In this document: positions 35,235 to 44,895 of the stretch, one piece after another
How positions within the stretch are numbered: the stretch's first letter is position 1
Layout of the letters: every line of letters begins with the position of its first letter
Assembly: GCF_004335005.1 (NCBI RefSeq)
Contig: NZ_RQRT01000008.1
Span: forward strand, 1-64,000
Source: Paracoccus nototheniae
GTDB taxonomy: Bacteria; Pseudomonadota; Alphaproteobacteria; Rhodobacterales; Rhodobacteraceae
Direction of reading: 5' to 3'
Length of the DNA: 64,000 nt
Translations under genes and position numbers: made by a program
The notes under the pieces: model-generated
The model's input: the letters and a program-made list of their open reading frames with translations, nothing else
What the model was told of the DNA's origin: nothing
The model's database searches: none

Positions 35235-36436
35235 CAGCGGGCTCCGGTCCGTCCAAGCCGGGGGCTGGCGGGCGTCGTGCTGACCGTCTCGCGCGATGAG
35301 GCACGGGCCAGCGTGTCGCGCAGCTCTGCCTCCATCCGGGTCAGGTCGGTCTCGGCGGCGGCGCGGCGCGAGCGGCCCTCGTCGGCAATGCGCAGGCTGT
35401 CCTCGATCGTGGCGATCAGCTGGGCATTGGCGGTCTGCACTGCCTGAATGTCAAAGACGCCGCGTTCGGTTTCCGCCCGGATCTGGGCATTGGCCTGACG
35501 CAGGTTGTCGGCATTGCGGGTCAGCAATTCGTTGGTCAGATCGCTGGCCTCCTTGACGGCGCGGGCGGCCTCGGCGCTGCGCTGGATGGTGACGGCCTGC
35601 GCCAGCTGGGTTTCCCACAGGGGCACCGTGTTCACCAGGGTCGAGTTGATCTTGGTCACCAGCGACTTGTCGTTTTCCTGCACCAGCCGGATCGACGGCA
35701 GCGATTGCATCGTCACCTGCCGGGTCAGCCGCAGATCGTGCACGCGGCGTTCCAGATCGTCGCGCAGGGTGCGCAGATCGCGCAGCTCCTGCGCCTCGAT
35801 CACCTGATCGGGTTCGGGTTTCGCGGCCAGTTCGGCCTCTTTGGCGGGGATCGTGTCGCTGTCCAGCTCGCGCAGCTTTTCGGTGCCTGCGGCGATGTAC
35901 AGCGCCAGCTCGTCATAGAAATTCAGCGTGCGGTCATAAAGAATGTCCAGCGACTTGACGTCTTTCAGAAGCTTTTGCTCATGCGCCTCCAGCTCGGCGC
36001 TGATGCGGTCGATCTGGGTCTGGACCTGTTCGTAATTGGCCACGAATTTCGCAAAGGGGGCGGACCGGCCCAACAGCTTTTCCCACCAGCTGCGATCCCG
36101 GCGCATGTCCAGTTCGGTCGTGGAAAAGCCTCGGATGGTGGTCACCACCTCGCGCAGGCTGTCGCCGGCGGGGCCGACCTCTTTGGTTTTGACATCGGCC
36201 AGCATGGATTGGCTGATCTGCTGCAGATCGGCCTGCGCGCGGGTGCCGAATCGCAGGATCGAGCCGCTGTCGCGCAGGTCGATCTCGGCCATGCGGCTGC
36301 GGATCTGGGCCTGCGTGGCCGGGTCGGCATCGGTCAGCCCCGAGGGGGCGGGCGCGGGTTCGGGCAAAGGCGCCTGCGTCAGCGCATCGATCTGGGCCTG
36401 AGCGGCTTCGGCGCGGCGTTTGGTGTCGTCGGTCAT
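35234..36436 (-). CDS. telA: TelA/KlaA-family toxic anion resistance protein
   Basis: A 400-residue mostly helical cytoplasmic protein. Start MTDDTKRRAEAAQ is chosen over an ATG 24 bases upstream. The body fits the TelA family throughout: I-R-G-F-S-T-T-E-L-D, W-W-E-K-L-L-G-R, V-Q-T-Q-I-D-R-I, L-Y-D-R-T-L-N-F-Y-D-E-L and N-T-V-P-L-W-E-T-Q-L-A-Q-A-V. TelA proteins are associated with tellurite or cell-envelope stress. It is first of four tightly packed genes with DUF2927, SPFH and zinc-ribbon proteins. Confidence 0.88.
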   Translation of the reverse strand: MTDDTKRRAEAAQAQIDALTQAPLPEPAPAPSGLTDADPATQAQIRSRMAEIDLRDSGSILRFGTRAQADLQQISQSMLADVKTKEVGPAGDSLREVVTTIRGFSTTELDMRRDRSWWEKLLGRSAPFAKFVANYEQVQTQIDRISAELEAHEQKLLKDVKSLDILYDRTLNFYDELALYIAAGTEKLRELDSDTIPAKEAELAAKPEPDQVIEAQELRDLRTLRDDLERRVHDLRLTRQVTMQSLPSIRLVQENDKSLVTKINSTLVNTVPLWETQLAQAVTIQRSAEAARAVKEASDLTNELLTRNADNLRQANAQIRAETERGVFDIQAVQTANAQLIATIEDSLRIADEGRSRRAAAETDLTRMEAELRDTLARASSRETVSTTPASPRLGRTGAR

Positions 36437-36576
36437 GAAGAATGTCCCTTTGTCAGCCACACGCCATTACGGCTTAGCCATGACAGCTTATGGCAAAATC
36501 CTGTCCAAAGAACGAGATCGCGCGCGGAAAGTTTCGCGTCATGGCAGAGCGGACACAGGGGGGCAGGGTCAGGGGC

Positions 36577-36604
36577 GACGGGGCCACGCTTTGGCGGCCC
36601 CGTC
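36577..36604 (-). terminator. hairpin after fadJ
   Basis: A 9-bp stem GACGGGGCC / GGCCCCGTC, 10 bp past the fadJ stop. It has no T-run on the minus strand, so it is a possible terminator or 3' stabilising hairpin. The rest of the 36437-36614 gap shows nothing else. Confidence 0.45.
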
Positions 36605-36614
36605 GGGTTCAGTC

Positions 36615-38801
36615 TCAGGCGGCCGTCTTGCCAGCGGCCTTGCGGCCATAAAAGCTGCCGCCCTTGGCGGCCATGTCGCGCAGCAGCGCAGGGGCGGCAA
36701 AGCGGTCGCCATGCGCCGAGACCAGCCCGTCGCAGATCTCGACCGCGCGGGCGGCGCCCAGCATGTCCAGCCAGCCGAACGGCCCGCCGGTCCAGGGCGC
36801 AAAGCCCCAGCCCAGAATGGCGCCGACATCGCCCTCGCGGATATCTTCCAGCACGCCGTCCTCCAGCGCGCGCACGGCCTCCAGCGCCTGCGCGAACATC
36901 AGGCGGTGCTGGACATCATGCAGGTCGGGCTGGTCGGGGCTGCGCGGATATTGCGCGTCCAGACCGTCCCACAGGCCGTGGCGCTTGCCGGCATCGTCAT
37001 AGGCATAGAAACCGGCATTCGCCTTGCGGCCCATGCGGTTCTGATCCGCCATCCAGAACAGCACATCGTCCACCGCGCCATCGGGATAGGCATCGCCCAT
37101 CGCCGCCTTGGTCGCCTTGGCGATCTTGACGCCCAGATCGATCGAGGTCTCATCGACCAGCTGCAGCGGCCCCAAGGGCATGCCCATCATCTTGGCGGCA
37201 TTCTCGATCAGCGTCGGGTTCACCCCCTCGGCCAGCATGCGGATGCCTTCGTTGATATAGGGGATGATGCATCGGTTGGCGTAAAAGAATCGCTCGTCAT
37301 TCACGACGATGGGGGTCTTGCGGATCTGGCGCACGAAATCCAGCGCCTTGGCGACGGCTTTGGGTCCGGTCTCTTTGCCCTTGATGATTTCGACCAGCAG
37401 CATCTTATCGACCGGGCTGAAGAAATGGATGCCGATGAACTGTTCAGGACGCGCGCTGGCATGGGCCAGATCGCTGATCGGCAGGGTCGAGGTGTTGGTC
37501 GCAAAGATCGCATCTGCGGGGATGACCGCCTCGGCCTTCTTCGTGACCTCGGCCTTGACGGCGGGGTCTTCGAACACGGCCTCGACGATCAGATCGCAGC
37601 CCTCCAGCGCGGCATAGTCGGTGGTGGCGGTGATGCGGTCCAGCACCTGGGCCTTCCTCTCAGCCGTCGCTTTCTTGCGGCTGATCGCCTTGTCCAGCAA
37701 CCCCTCGGACAGGGCCTTGCCCTTGTCGGCGCTGGCCTGCTGCGCGTCGATCAGCACCACCTCGATCCCGGCCATGGCGCTGACATAGGCGATCCCCGCG
37801 CCCATCATGCCCGCCCCCAGAATGCCGACCTTGCGCACCGTCTGATCGGGCGCTTCGGGACGGTTAGCGCCCTTTTCCAGTGCTTCCTTGTTGATGAACA
37901 GGCTGCGGATCATCGCGGTGCTGCTGGGGTTCATCAGGACATGCGTGAACCAGCGCGCCTCGATCTTCAGCGCCTGGTCAAAGGGCACCATCGCGCCTTC
38001 ATAGACCGCGCTCAGCAAGGCCTTGGCGGCGGGATAGACGCCCATCGTCTTGCCATGAACCATCGCGGATGCACCGACAAAGGTCATGAAGCCTGCCGGA
38101 TGGAACGGCTCGCCTCCCGGCATCTTATAGCCCTTGGCATCCCAGGGCTTGACCAGATCGGCATCCTTGGCGCCCAGCACCCATGCGCGGGCGGCTGCGA
38201 CCGGATCGGCCACGACCTCGTCGATGATCCCCGCCGCCTTGGCCTTTTTCGGGTCCGACAGCTTGCCTTCCAGCAGGAAGGGCGCGGCCATCATCGCACC
38301 CAGCTTGCGCGTCAGGCGGGTGGTGCCGCCACCGCCCGGAAAGATGCCGACCATGATCTCGGGCAGGCCGATCTTGGCCTTGGGGTTCTCGGCGGCAAAG
38401 ATGCGATGCGTGGCCAGAGGCAGCTCCAGCCCGATGCCAAGGGCGGTGCCGGGCAGCGCGCTGGCGATGGGCTTGCCGCCTTTCAGCGTCTTGGGGTCCA
38501 TGCCCGCGCGTTCGATCTTGCGCAGCAGATGATGCAGCGTCATGACGCCGTCAAAGACGCCCTGCGCGCCGCCCTGATCCTTCATCCCGGCGATGACGTT
38601 CAGATCCATCCCGGCCGCGAAATCGGGCTTGCCGCTGGTGATGACGACGCCCTTGACGGCATCATTGGCCAAAGCCTGATCGATCAGCCCGCCAAGGCTC
38701 GCCGCGCCATCCATCGACAGCACGTTCATCGACTTGTTCGGCACGTCCCAGCTGATGATCGCCACGCCATCATCGCCGGTCTTCATGGTGAAATCGGTCA
38801 T
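36615..38801 (-). CDS. fadJ: fatty acid oxidation multifunctional protein: enoyl-CoA hydratase / 3-hydroxyacyl-CoA dehydrogenase
   Basis: A 728-residue alpha subunit of beta-oxidation. The start MTDFTMKTGDDGVAIISW is selected from a longer frame. The N-terminal hydratase domain has S-A-L-P-G-T-A-L-G-I-G-L-E-L and the oxyanion G-G-G-G-T-T-R-L. The NAD-binding domain begins G-I-L-G-A-G-M-M-G-A-G-I (about 336) and the C-terminal 3HCDH domains follow. Ten bp downstream of fadI, with which it makes the thiolase-linked pair. Confidence 0.95.
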   Translation of the reverse strand: MTDFTMKTGDDGVAIISWDVPNKSMNVLSMDGAASLGGLIDQALANDAVKGVVITSGKPDFAAGMDLNVIAGMKDQGGAQGVFDGVMTLHHLLRKIERAGMDPKTLKGGKPIASALPGTALGIGLELPLATHRIFAAENPKAKIGLPEIMVGIFPGGGGTTRLTRKLGAMMAAPFLLEGKLSDPKKAKAAGIIDEVVADPVAAARAWVLGAKDADLVKPWDAKGYKMPGGEPFHPAGFMTFVGASAMVHGKTMGVYPAAKALLSAVYEGAMVPFDQALKIEARWFTHVLMNPSSTAMIRSLFINKEALEKGANRPEAPDQTVRKVGILGAGMMGAGIAYVSAMAGIEVVLIDAQQASADKGKALSEGLLDKAISRKKATAERKAQVLDRITATTDYAALEGCDLIVEAVFEDPAVKAEVTKKAEAVIPADAIFATNTSTLPISDLAHASARPEQFIGIHFFSPVDKMLLVEIIKGKETGPKAVAKALDFVRQIRKTPIVVNDERFFYANRCIIPYINEGIRMLAEGVNPTLIENAAKMMGMPLGPLQLVDETSIDLGVKIAKATKAAMGDAYPDGAVDDVLFWMADQNRMGRKANAGFYAYDDAGKRHGLWDGLDAQYPRSPDQPDLHDVQHRLMFAQALEAVRALEDGVLEDIREGDVGAILGWGFAPWTGGPFGWLDMLGAARAVEICDGLVSAHGDRFAAPALLRDMAAKGGSFYGRKAAGKTAA

Positions 38802-38811
38802 GGATGTTTCC

Positions 38812-40023
38812 TCACACGCGTTCGATGATGGTGGCCGCGCCCATGCCGGACGCGATGCACAGGGTGGCAAGGCCGATGGTCTTGTCCTGACGCTCCAGCT
38901 CGTCCAGCAGAGTGCCGATGATGATCGCGCCGGTGGCGCCAAGCGGATGGCCCATGGCGATGGCGCCGCCATTCACGTTGACCCGCGCCGGATCGACCTG
39001 AAACGCCTGCATGAAGCGCAGCACGACGGCGGCAAAGGCCTCGTTCACCTCGAACAGATCAATGTCGCCGATCGACAGGCCACTGTCCTTCAGGATTTTT
39101 TCGGTGACCGGCACCGGGCCGGTCAGCATGATCGTGGGATCGGTGCCGATCTTGGCGGTGGCGCGGATGCGCGCGCGGGGTTTCAGGCCGTAGGCCTCGC
39201 CGAATTCCTTGCTGCCGATCAGCACGGCGGCGGCCCCGTCCACGATGCCGCTGCTGTTCCCGGCATGGTGGATATGGTCGATATGGCTCAGATGCGGGTA
39301 TTTCAGCATCGCCACCTTGTCGAAGCCGGGCATCGTCTCGCCCATGTCCTTGAAGGCGGCACGCAGCCCGGCCAGATCCTCGGCCGTGGTGGCAGCGCGC
39401 ATGTATTCATCGCGCGCCAGAATCGTCAGCCCGTTCTGATCCAGCACCGGCACGATGGATTTGTCGAACCGGCCTTCCTTCCATGCCTGCGCGGCACGGC
39501 GCTGGCTTTCCAGCGCCAGCGCGTCGGCATCCTCGCGGGTAAAGCCGTATTCGGTCGCGATGATATCGGCGCTGATGCCCTGCGGCACGAAATAGGTCTT
39601 CATCGCCAGGCTGGGATCGACGGCGATCGCCGCCCCGTCGCTGCCCATGGCGACGCGGCCCATCATCTCGACCCCGCCCGCGATATAGGCCTGACCGGCG
39701 CCGCCCTTGATCTGGTTGGCGGCCAGGTTCACCGCCTCCATGCCCGATGCGCAAAAGCGGTTGATGGACAGGCCCGGAATCCGCTCGTCCAGATCGGATG
39801 CCAGAACGGCAGATCGGGCCAGACAGCCGCCCTGTTCCTTGACCTGCGTGACATTGCCCCAGATCACATCCTCGACCGCATGGCCCTCCAGGTTGTTCCT
39901 CGCCTTGACGGCGTTCAGCAGGCGGGCGGACAGGGCCAGCGAGGTGACCTCGTGCAGGCTGCCATCGGGGCGGCCCTTGCCGCGGGGGGTGCGGGCGGTG
40001 TCATAGATGAACGCGTCGGTCAT
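38812..40023 (-). CDS. fadI: acetyl-CoA C-acyltransferase (3-ketoacyl-CoA thiolase)
   Basis: A 403-residue thiolase that cleaves 3-ketoacyl-CoA. Catalytic residues are visible: the acyl-accepting Cys in [12 protein letters not shown] (about 91), His in [14 protein letters not shown], and the C-terminal Cys in L-C-I-A-S-G-M-G. It overlaps the upstream GST gene by 4 bp and directly precedes fadJ. The fadA/fadI naming is uncertain; the family is not. Confidence 0.94.
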   Translation of the reverse strand: MTDAFIYDTARTPRGKGRPDGSLHEVTSLALSARLLNAVKARNNLEGHAVEDVIWGNVTQVKEQGGCLARSAVLASDLDERIPGLSINRFCASGMEAVNLAANQIKGGAGQAYIAGGVEMMGRVAMGSDGAAIAVDPSLAMKTYFVPQGISADIIATEYGFTREDADALALESQRRAAQAWKEGRFDKSIVPVLDQNGLTILARDEYMRAATTAEDLAGLRAAFKDMGETMPGFDKVAMLKYPHLSHIDHIHHAGNSSGIVDGAAAVLIGSKEFGEAYGLKPRARIRATAKIGTDPTIMLTGPVPVTEKILKDSGLSIGDIDLFEVNEAFAAVVLRFMQAFQVDPARVNVNGGAIAMGHPLGATGAIIIGTLLDELERQDKTIGLATLCIASGMGAATIIERV

Positions 40024-40661
40024 GTGTCCTCCTTGGGCGCCCGGTCCGAAGGATGGCCGGGCATCAGGTCATAGGGGTGTTTCCAGCCGGGCAGGGCGGC
40101 GATGCCCCCCAGCCAGCGGTCGATATGGGGCCAGTCGGCGCGGTCGAACCCAAACGGTTCGGGATAGAACAGATAGCCGCACAGCGCGGCATCGGCGATC
40201 GTGGGGCCGCCGGGCGCAACCCAGTCCCGGTCGGCCAGATGCGCGTCCAGAACCTGATAGGCCGCCTGCAACCGCCCCTGCAGATAGGACGCAGCCCCCG
40301 CCGGGCGCTTGTCCTCGGGCAGAAAGTTCATCAGGAACCGCGCCGGGCCTGCCTGACCCGAGATCTTGTGATTGTCGAACATCAGCCAGCGCAGGGTCTC
40401 GTTGCGGTCGCTGCCCATCAGCCGCCCGGTCCGTTCGGCCAGATGCAGCTGGATCACGGCGGATTGGGTCAGGGTCAGATCGCCCTCGCGAAAGACCGGT
40501 ACCTCGCCCATCGGGTTGATCGCCCGGAACGCCGGGCTGCGCGCCTCGCCGCCGAAAAAATCGACATAGACGGGATGCCAGTCATAGCCGACCAGCTGCA
40601 TCGTCAGCGCCGCCTTGTAGGCATTGCCCGATTCGCCAAAGCACCAGAGTTGTGCCGTCAT
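40020..40661 (-). CDS. glutathione S-transferase family protein
   Basis: A 213-residue GST. The N-terminal thioredoxin-like domain has W-C-F-G-E-S-G-N-A-Y-K-A-A-L and the cis-Pro segment G-E-V-P-V-F with T-Q-S-A-V-I-Q-L-H-L. The C-terminal helical domain includes A-D-A-A-L-C-G-Y (the GST N-capping region). The 4-bp overlap with fadI suggests co-transcription with beta-oxidation genes. Substrate not predictable. Confidence 0.88.
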   Translation of the reverse strand: MTAQLWCFGESGNAYKAALTMQLVGYDWHPVYVDFFGGEARSPAFRAINPMGEVPVFREGDLTLTQSAVIQLHLAERTGRLMGSDRNETLRWLMFDNHKISGQAGPARFLMNFLPEDKRPAGAASYLQGRLQAAYQVLDAHLADRDWVAPGGPTIADAALCGYLFYPEPFGFDRADWPHIDRWLGGIAALPGWKHPYDLMPGHPSDRAPKEDT

Positions 40662-40961
40662 CTTGTCCTCCGACCACAGCCGGGGGGCTTCGCGCCCCCC
40701 GGACCCCCCGCGGGATATTTTCGTGAAGAAGAAGGGGGCGGGTTAACCCTTCCTCAATCTTTCGCCGCCACTTTGGGCGCTGCGGTACAGGCTGGGAAGC
40801 CGATGACCGCTGAAGGAGAAGTTCCCGGTTCTCGCGTCGATGCCCACGGGGCCTGCGGGGACCGGGAATGCCGTTTCTTCTTCACTGAAATATCCCCGCC
40901 GGAGGCTCCGGCGGGAAGAAAAGGCGCGGCGGCCGGTGGGCCGACGCCGCGCCCGCCATCG
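40662..40961. repeat. 300-bp gap with two inverted copies (C and D) of the dispersed repeat
   Basis: Copy C: stem CCGGGGGGC (40680-40688) / GCCCCCCGG (40694-40702), then a core with GGGATATTTTCGTGAAGAAG. Copy D, opposite orientation: TTCTTCTTCACTGAAATATC (40874 on), then the stem CCCGCCGGA / TCCGGCGGG (40895-40915). Between them TTCCCGGT (40822-40829) and ACCGGGAA (40861-40868) can pair. No gene is evident. The pair forms a boundary between the GST and acyl-CoA dehydrogenase genes. Confidence 0.75.
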
Positions 40962-42740
40962 TCAGAACGCCTCGGCGTCCAGTTCCATGACCGTGGCGGC
41001 GCCCGACTTGATGCGGGCCAGATGCGTCGCGGTCATCGGCAATTGCCGCGCCATGTAGTAACGCGCGGTTGCCAGCTTGGTCTTGTGGAAAGCCTCATCC
41101 GCCGTCCCGGCCTCCAGCGCCGCCTGCGAGGCGACAGCCATCCGGGCCCAGACATAGCCAAGCGTCACATGACCGAAGAGATGCATGAAATCGTAGGATC
41201 CCGACAGCGCATCGTTGGGGGATTTCATGCCGCGCTCCATGAAGAACATCGCCGCCGATTGCAGATCCTTGGACGCCGCCTTGAGGGGGTCGAGGATATC
41301 GGCCGCAAGGGCCGCGTTGCCGGACTGCTCCTTGCAGAACGCCTTGATCAGATCGAAGAAGGCCATGACATGCTTGCCGCCGTCCTGCGCCAGCTTGCGG
41401 CCCACCAGATCCAGCGCCTGCACGCCATTGGCACCTTCATAGATCATGGTGATGCGGGCATCGCGGACGAACTGGCTCATGCCCCATTCCTCGACATAGC
41501 CGTGCCCGCCCAGCACCTGCTGGGCCAGCACCGTCGTCTCGAACCCCTTGTCGGTCAGAAAGCCCTTGATCACCGGGGTCATCAGCGACACCAGCCCGTC
41601 GGCATCGGCATCATCCGCCAGATGGCTGCGGTCGACCAGATGGGCGGACCAAAGCGCCAGCGCGCGCGCGCCTTCCAGGAAGGATTTCTGATCCATCAGG
41701 CTGCGGCGGATGTCGGGATGCACGATCAGCGGATCGGCGGGCCCCGACGGGTTGGCAGCCCCGGTGACCGCGCGCCCCTGCAGGCGATCTTTCGCATAGG
41801 CCAGCGCGTTCTGATAGGCGGGCACGGCACAGGCATAGCCCTGCAGGCCGACGCCGATCCGCGCCTCGTTCATCATCGTGAACATGGCCCGCATGCCCTT
41901 GTGCAGATCGCCCAAAAGCCAGCCGCGCGCTCCGTCATAGTTCATGACGCAGGTCGCATTGGCATGGATGCCCATCTTGTGTTCCAGGGCGCCGACCGAC
42001 ACGCCATTGCGCGCGCCAAGCGTGCCATCCTCGTTCACCAGCATCTTGGGCACGATGAACAGGCTGATGCCCTTGGTGCCGGCGCCACCGCCCGGTGCCT
42101 TGGCCAGAACCAGATGGATGACGTTTTCGGCCATGTCGTGATCGCCGGCCGAGATGAAGATCTTTTGTCCGGTGATCAGATAGCTGCCGTCGTCCTGCGG
42201 CTCGGCCTTGGTGCGCAGCAGGCCCAGATCGGTGCCGCAATGCGGTTCGGTCAGGTTCATCGTGCCGGTCCAGTCGCAGCTGACCATCTTGGGCAGATAG
42301 GTCTGTTTCTGCGCATCCGTGCCATGGGCATGGATGGCGGAATAGGCGCCATGGGTCAGGCCCTGATACATGTTGAAGGCCATGTTGGCGCTGACGAACA
42401 TCTCCCCGGTGGCGACGCCCATCGTATAGGGCATGCCCTGACCGCCATAGTCGGGATCGCAATCCAGCGAGGTCCAGCCGCCCTCCTTGACCTGCTCGAA
42501 GGCGGCACCGAACCCATCCGGGGTGCGGACGACGCCGTTTTCCAGCCGGCAGCCCTGCTGGTCGCCGGGCAGGTTCAGGGGCGCCAGCACCTCGGAGGCC
42601 AGCTTGCCCGCCGCTTCCAGCACGGCCTCGGTAAAGCCGGGGTCCAGTTCGTCATGGCCGGGCAGATCGGATTGCGACAGCTTCAGCACGTCGTGCAGAA
42701 TGAACTGCAGGTCACGGATCGGGGGGGTATAGCTTGGCAT
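40962..42740 (-). CDS. acyl-CoA dehydrogenase with extended C-terminus
   Basis: A 592-residue FAD enzyme; start [19 protein letters not shown] with AAGG about nine bases upstream, preferred over the ATG at 42749. Domains: an N-terminal helical extension, middle beta domain ([11 protein letters not shown]), C-terminal helical domain with the catalytic Glu in [13 protein letters not shown], and an acetyl-CoA-dehydrogenase C-terminal extension. This long form resembles the DmdC/FadE-type group, including 3-methylmercaptopropionyl-CoA dehydrogenases. Substrate is not determined by sequence alone. Confidence 0.9.
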   Translation of the reverse strand: MPSYTPPIRDLQFILHDVLKLSQSDLPGHDELDPGFTEAVLEAAGKLASEVLAPLNLPGDQQGCRLENGVVRTPDGFGAAFEQVKEGGWTSLDCDPDYGGQGMPYTMGVATGEMFVSANMAFNMYQGLTHGAYSAIHAHGTDAQKQTYLPKMVSCDWTGTMNLTEPHCGTDLGLLRTKAEPQDDGSYLITGQKIFISAGDHDMAENVIHLVLAKAPGGGAGTKGISLFIVPKMLVNEDGTLGARNGVSVGALEHKMGIHANATCVMNYDGARGWLLGDLHKGMRAMFTMMNEARIGVGLQGYACAVPAYQNALAYAKDRLQGRAVTGAANPSGPADPLIVHPDIRRSLMDQKSFLEGARALALWSAHLVDRSHLADDADADGLVSLMTPVIKGFLTDKGFETTVLAQQVLGGHGYVEEWGMSQFVRDARITMIYEGANGVQALDLVGRKLAQDGGKHVMAFFDLIKAFCKEQSGNAALAADILDPLKAASKDLQSAAMFFMERGMKSPNDALSGSYDFMHLFGHVTLGYVWARMAVASQAALEAGTADEAFHKTKLATARYYMARQLPMTATHLARIKSGAATVMELDAEAF

Positions 42741-42785
42741 GGCGGTCATCCTTGGGGCTGTTCGTCAAGGTTCACAGGTCGGCGT

Positions 42786-43184
42786 TCAGGGGTCGGCGGC
42801 GTCCGGCGGGGCGGCAGAGAGGCGGCCCTCGGCATCCGAGATCTGGGTCCGCAACTGGGCGATGGCATCGCTCAGCTCGGCATATTGGCGTTCCATATCG
42901 GCCAGCCTTGCCCGTCCGACCTCGATCGTTGCGGCGATCTGGGTCCGGTTGGCGCCGCCGGGTTCATACAGTTCCAGCAGCTGGCGGATCTGTTCCAGGC
43001 TGAAGCCGAACCGCTTGCCGCGCAGGATCAGGGTCAGTCTGGCCCGGTCGCGCCGGTCGTACAGGCGATGCTGGCCGCGGCGATGGGGAAAGATCAGCTC
43101 GCGCGCCTCGTAGAAACGCAAGGTGCGGGGCGTGACCTCGAAATCGTCGCACATCTGGCGGATGGTCATCAGATCGTCGGACAT
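42786..43184 (-). CDS. MerR-family regulator, first of two paralogues
   Basis: A 132-residue regulator. Residues about 5-75 form a MerR winged helix (M-T-I-R-Q-M-C-D-D-F-E-V-T-P-R-T-L-R-F-Y-E). A coiled coil follows (about 78-118) and no C-terminal metal-binding Cys is present. It lies just upstream of the acyl-CoA dehydrogenase gene on the same strand and probably regulates it; MerR members of this kind control fatty-acid or branched-chain acyl-CoA catabolism in several proteobacteria. Ligand unknown. Confidence 0.85.
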   Translation of the reverse strand: MSDDLMTIRQMCDDFEVTPRTLRFYEARELIFPHRRGQHRLYDRRDRARLTLILRGKRFGFSLEQIRQLLELYEPGGANRTQIAATIEVGRARLADMERQYAELSDAIAQLRTQISDAEGRLSAAPPDAADP

Positions 43185-43291
43185 TGGGTGCGGTTCCTCC
43201 TCAACCGGCGTTCCGTCCTTGCACCCTGTCTAGCCGCAAGTTGACGCGGACGTAAGCAAGACGCGGCGTCACGGGCGGACCTGCCGTGACG

Positions 43292-43669
43292 TCAGTTCAG
43301 CTGGGTCAGCTGGTCTGCCGTGCTGCGGCGCAGCTGATCCAGATCGGCGCGGGCGGTCTGCAGATCGGCAATCTGGCCGTCCAGCACCGCCAGCTGGCGG
43401 TCGGCCATGTCGATCCAGACCTGATACTGTTCCCGGGAACCCTTCTTGTCATAAATCTGCAGCCATTGCCGGATCTCTTCCAGCGAAAAGCCGAAGCGGC
43501 GGCCGCGCAGGATCAGCGTCATCCGCGCCACCTCGCGCGCGCCATAGAACCGGGTGCGGCCTTCCTTGCGGGGCTGCAGCAGTTCGATATATTCGTAATA
43601 GCGCAGCGTCCGGGGCGTCACGTCAAAGCGCGCGCACATGTCTTTAAAGCTGATCCGGTCGTCGGTCAT
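43292..43669 (-). CDS. MerR-family regulator, second paralogue
   Basis: A 125-residue regulator clearly related to its neighbour: S-F-K-D-M-C-A-R-F-D-V-T-P-R-T-L-R-Y-Y-E in the DNA-binding domain and R-R-F-G-F-S-L-E-E-I-R-Q-W-L matching R-F-G-F-S-L-E-Q-I-R-Q-L-L of the other. A coiled coil ends the protein, and no metal-binding cysteines are seen. The start is the MTDDRISF ATG. The two genes are probably an old tandem duplication. Confidence 0.85.
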   Translation of the reverse strand: MTDDRISFKDMCARFDVTPRTLRYYEYIELLQPRKEGRTRFYGAREVARMTLILRGRRFGFSLEEIRQWLQIYDKKGSREQYQVWIDMADRQLAVLDGQIADLQTARADLDQLRRSTADQLTQLN

Positions 43670-43800
43670 CCGCGCCTCCTTCACGATTTCCCTTGGCGTC
43701 AACCTAAGCGCAGACGCATCCTTTCTCAACCGAATCGCGCAGTTTGGGCGTGCAACCCCGCGCCGCAGTCTGGCCGACGAACCCTGAAGGAAGCCCCCCG

Positions 43801-44226
43801 ATGACCGAACCCGATGACCATGCCCGCATCGCCCAGCAATTCATCGAGGCGATCCCTCATGCGCGGGCACTTGGCATGCAGGTGGACGAGATCGGCAAGG
43901 GGCGCGCCACGATCAGCATGTCCTGGGCCGAACATCTGGTCGGCGATCCGCGCAGCGGTGTCATTCATGGCGGCGTGGTGTCCACGCTGATGGACACCTG
44001 CTGCGGGGCGGCGGTGATGGCGCATCCGACGGCGCCGCAATCGACCGCGACGATCGATCTGCGGATCGATTACATGCGCGCGGCGACGCCGGGACAGCGG
44101 ATCACGGCGCGGGCCGAATGCTATCACATGACCCGCAGCGTGGCGTTTCTGCGGGCCGTGGCGCTGGACGAGGATGACCAGAATCCCGTGGCCACCGCCA
44201 CCGGCGCCTTCAACGTGGTGCGCTGA
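43801..44226 (+). CDS. PaaI-type hotdog thioesterase
   Basis: A 141-residue hotdog-fold protein: start MTEPDDHARIAQQF, then the PaaI/4HBT signature S-G-V-I-H-G-G-V-V-S-T-L-M-D-T-C-C-G-A-A. The catalytic Asp is in the M-D-T segment. It probably hydrolyses acyl-CoA of catabolic origin. It is two bases upstream of a second member of the same family and is divergent from the MerR gene. Confidence 0.9.
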   Translation: MTEPDDHARIAQQFIEAIPHARALGMQVDEIGKGRATISMSWAEHLVGDPRSGVIHGGVVSTLMDTCCGAAVMAHPTAPQSTATIDLRIDYMRAATPGQRITARAECYHMTRSVAFLRAVALDEDDQNPVATATGAFNVVR

Positions 44227-44227
44227 G

Positions 44228-44728
44228 ATGGGCGACCGCAACGAACCCCTGCATCAGATCAAGTCGCGCCGCGACAGCGCGCTGCATGCGATGGTCAGCA
44301 ATGTGCCCTATCTGGGCTGGTTGGGCATTCGTTTCGACCGGCGCGGAGACGAGCTGACGGCGATCCTGCCCTATGACGACAAGCTGATCGGCAATCCCGC
44401 CCCTGCCGCGCTGCATGGTGGCGTGACGGCCGCCTTTCTGGAGGTGACGGCGATCATCGAGCTGGGCTGGACCGCCATGTGGGAAGATCTGGAATCCGGC
44501 CGCATCACCCCCGATGCCGCAGTCGAGGGCAGCCTGCCGCGCCTGCCCAAGACGATCGATTTCACCGTCGATTACCTGAGGGCGGGACTGCCGCGCGACG
44601 CCTATGCGCGGGCGCGGGTGGTGCGGTCGGGGCGGCGCTATGCCTCGGTCCATGTCGAGGCGTGGCAGGACAACCGCGCCCGGCTGATCGCACAGGCAAC
44701 CGGCCATTTTCTGATGCCGCAGGGCTGA
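44228..44728 (+). CDS. PaaI-type hotdog thioesterase, second copy
   Basis: A 166-residue hotdog protein starting one base after the previous stop. A-A-L-H-G-G-V-T-A-A-F-L-E-V-T is the equivalent active-site segment, with Glu replacing the usual Asp. It has a longer insertion between the two hotdog halves (E-D-L-E-S-G-R-I-T-P-D-A). The pair may act as one heteromeric enzyme, which is inference. Confidence 0.85.
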   Translation: MGDRNEPLHQIKSRRDSALHAMVSNVPYLGWLGIRFDRRGDELTAILPYDDKLIGNPAPAALHGGVTAAFLEVTAIIELGWTAMWEDLESGRITPDAAVEGSLPRLPKTIDFTVDYLRAGLPRDAYARARVVRSGRRYASVHVEAWQDNRARLIAQATGHFLMPQG

Positions 44729-44792
44729 TCCCTGCCACTGCGGGAACGAAGGTTCGCCAGCGCACGTTATGCGGGTATGAGATGAATAGTTC

Positions 44793-44808
44793 TGTGCAAA
44801 ATTGCACA
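44793..44808. promoter_or_regulatory. 16-bp dyad, candidate operator
   Basis: TGTGCAA AA TTGCACA is a perfect 7-bp inverted repeat around two bases. It lies 88 bp upstream of the small gene at 44896. It resembles a dimeric regulator site; the regulator is not identifiable. Confidence 0.5.
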
Positions 44809-44895
44809 AGGGCTGTGCGCGCGTTGGGGTGCCGGTTTGTCGCAGGCAGCCGTATATTCTTTCACAGTGTGTTTTTTAGTTCGGAGTTCAATGTT

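Noticed and set aside
40662-40961. CRISPR-like repeats in the GST/acyl-CoA dehydrogenase gap
   Set aside because: Only two inverted copies of a hairpin repeat, without regular spacers. No CRISPR array or cas gene is seen anywhere in the window.
40053-43244. 1063-codon plus-strand open frame opposite GST and acyl-CoA dehydrogenase
   Set aside because: It is antisense to two well-supported genes and crosses an intergenic repeat. Its composition (Arg/Gly/His/Ala-rich, no domain) is that of a high-GC shadow frame.
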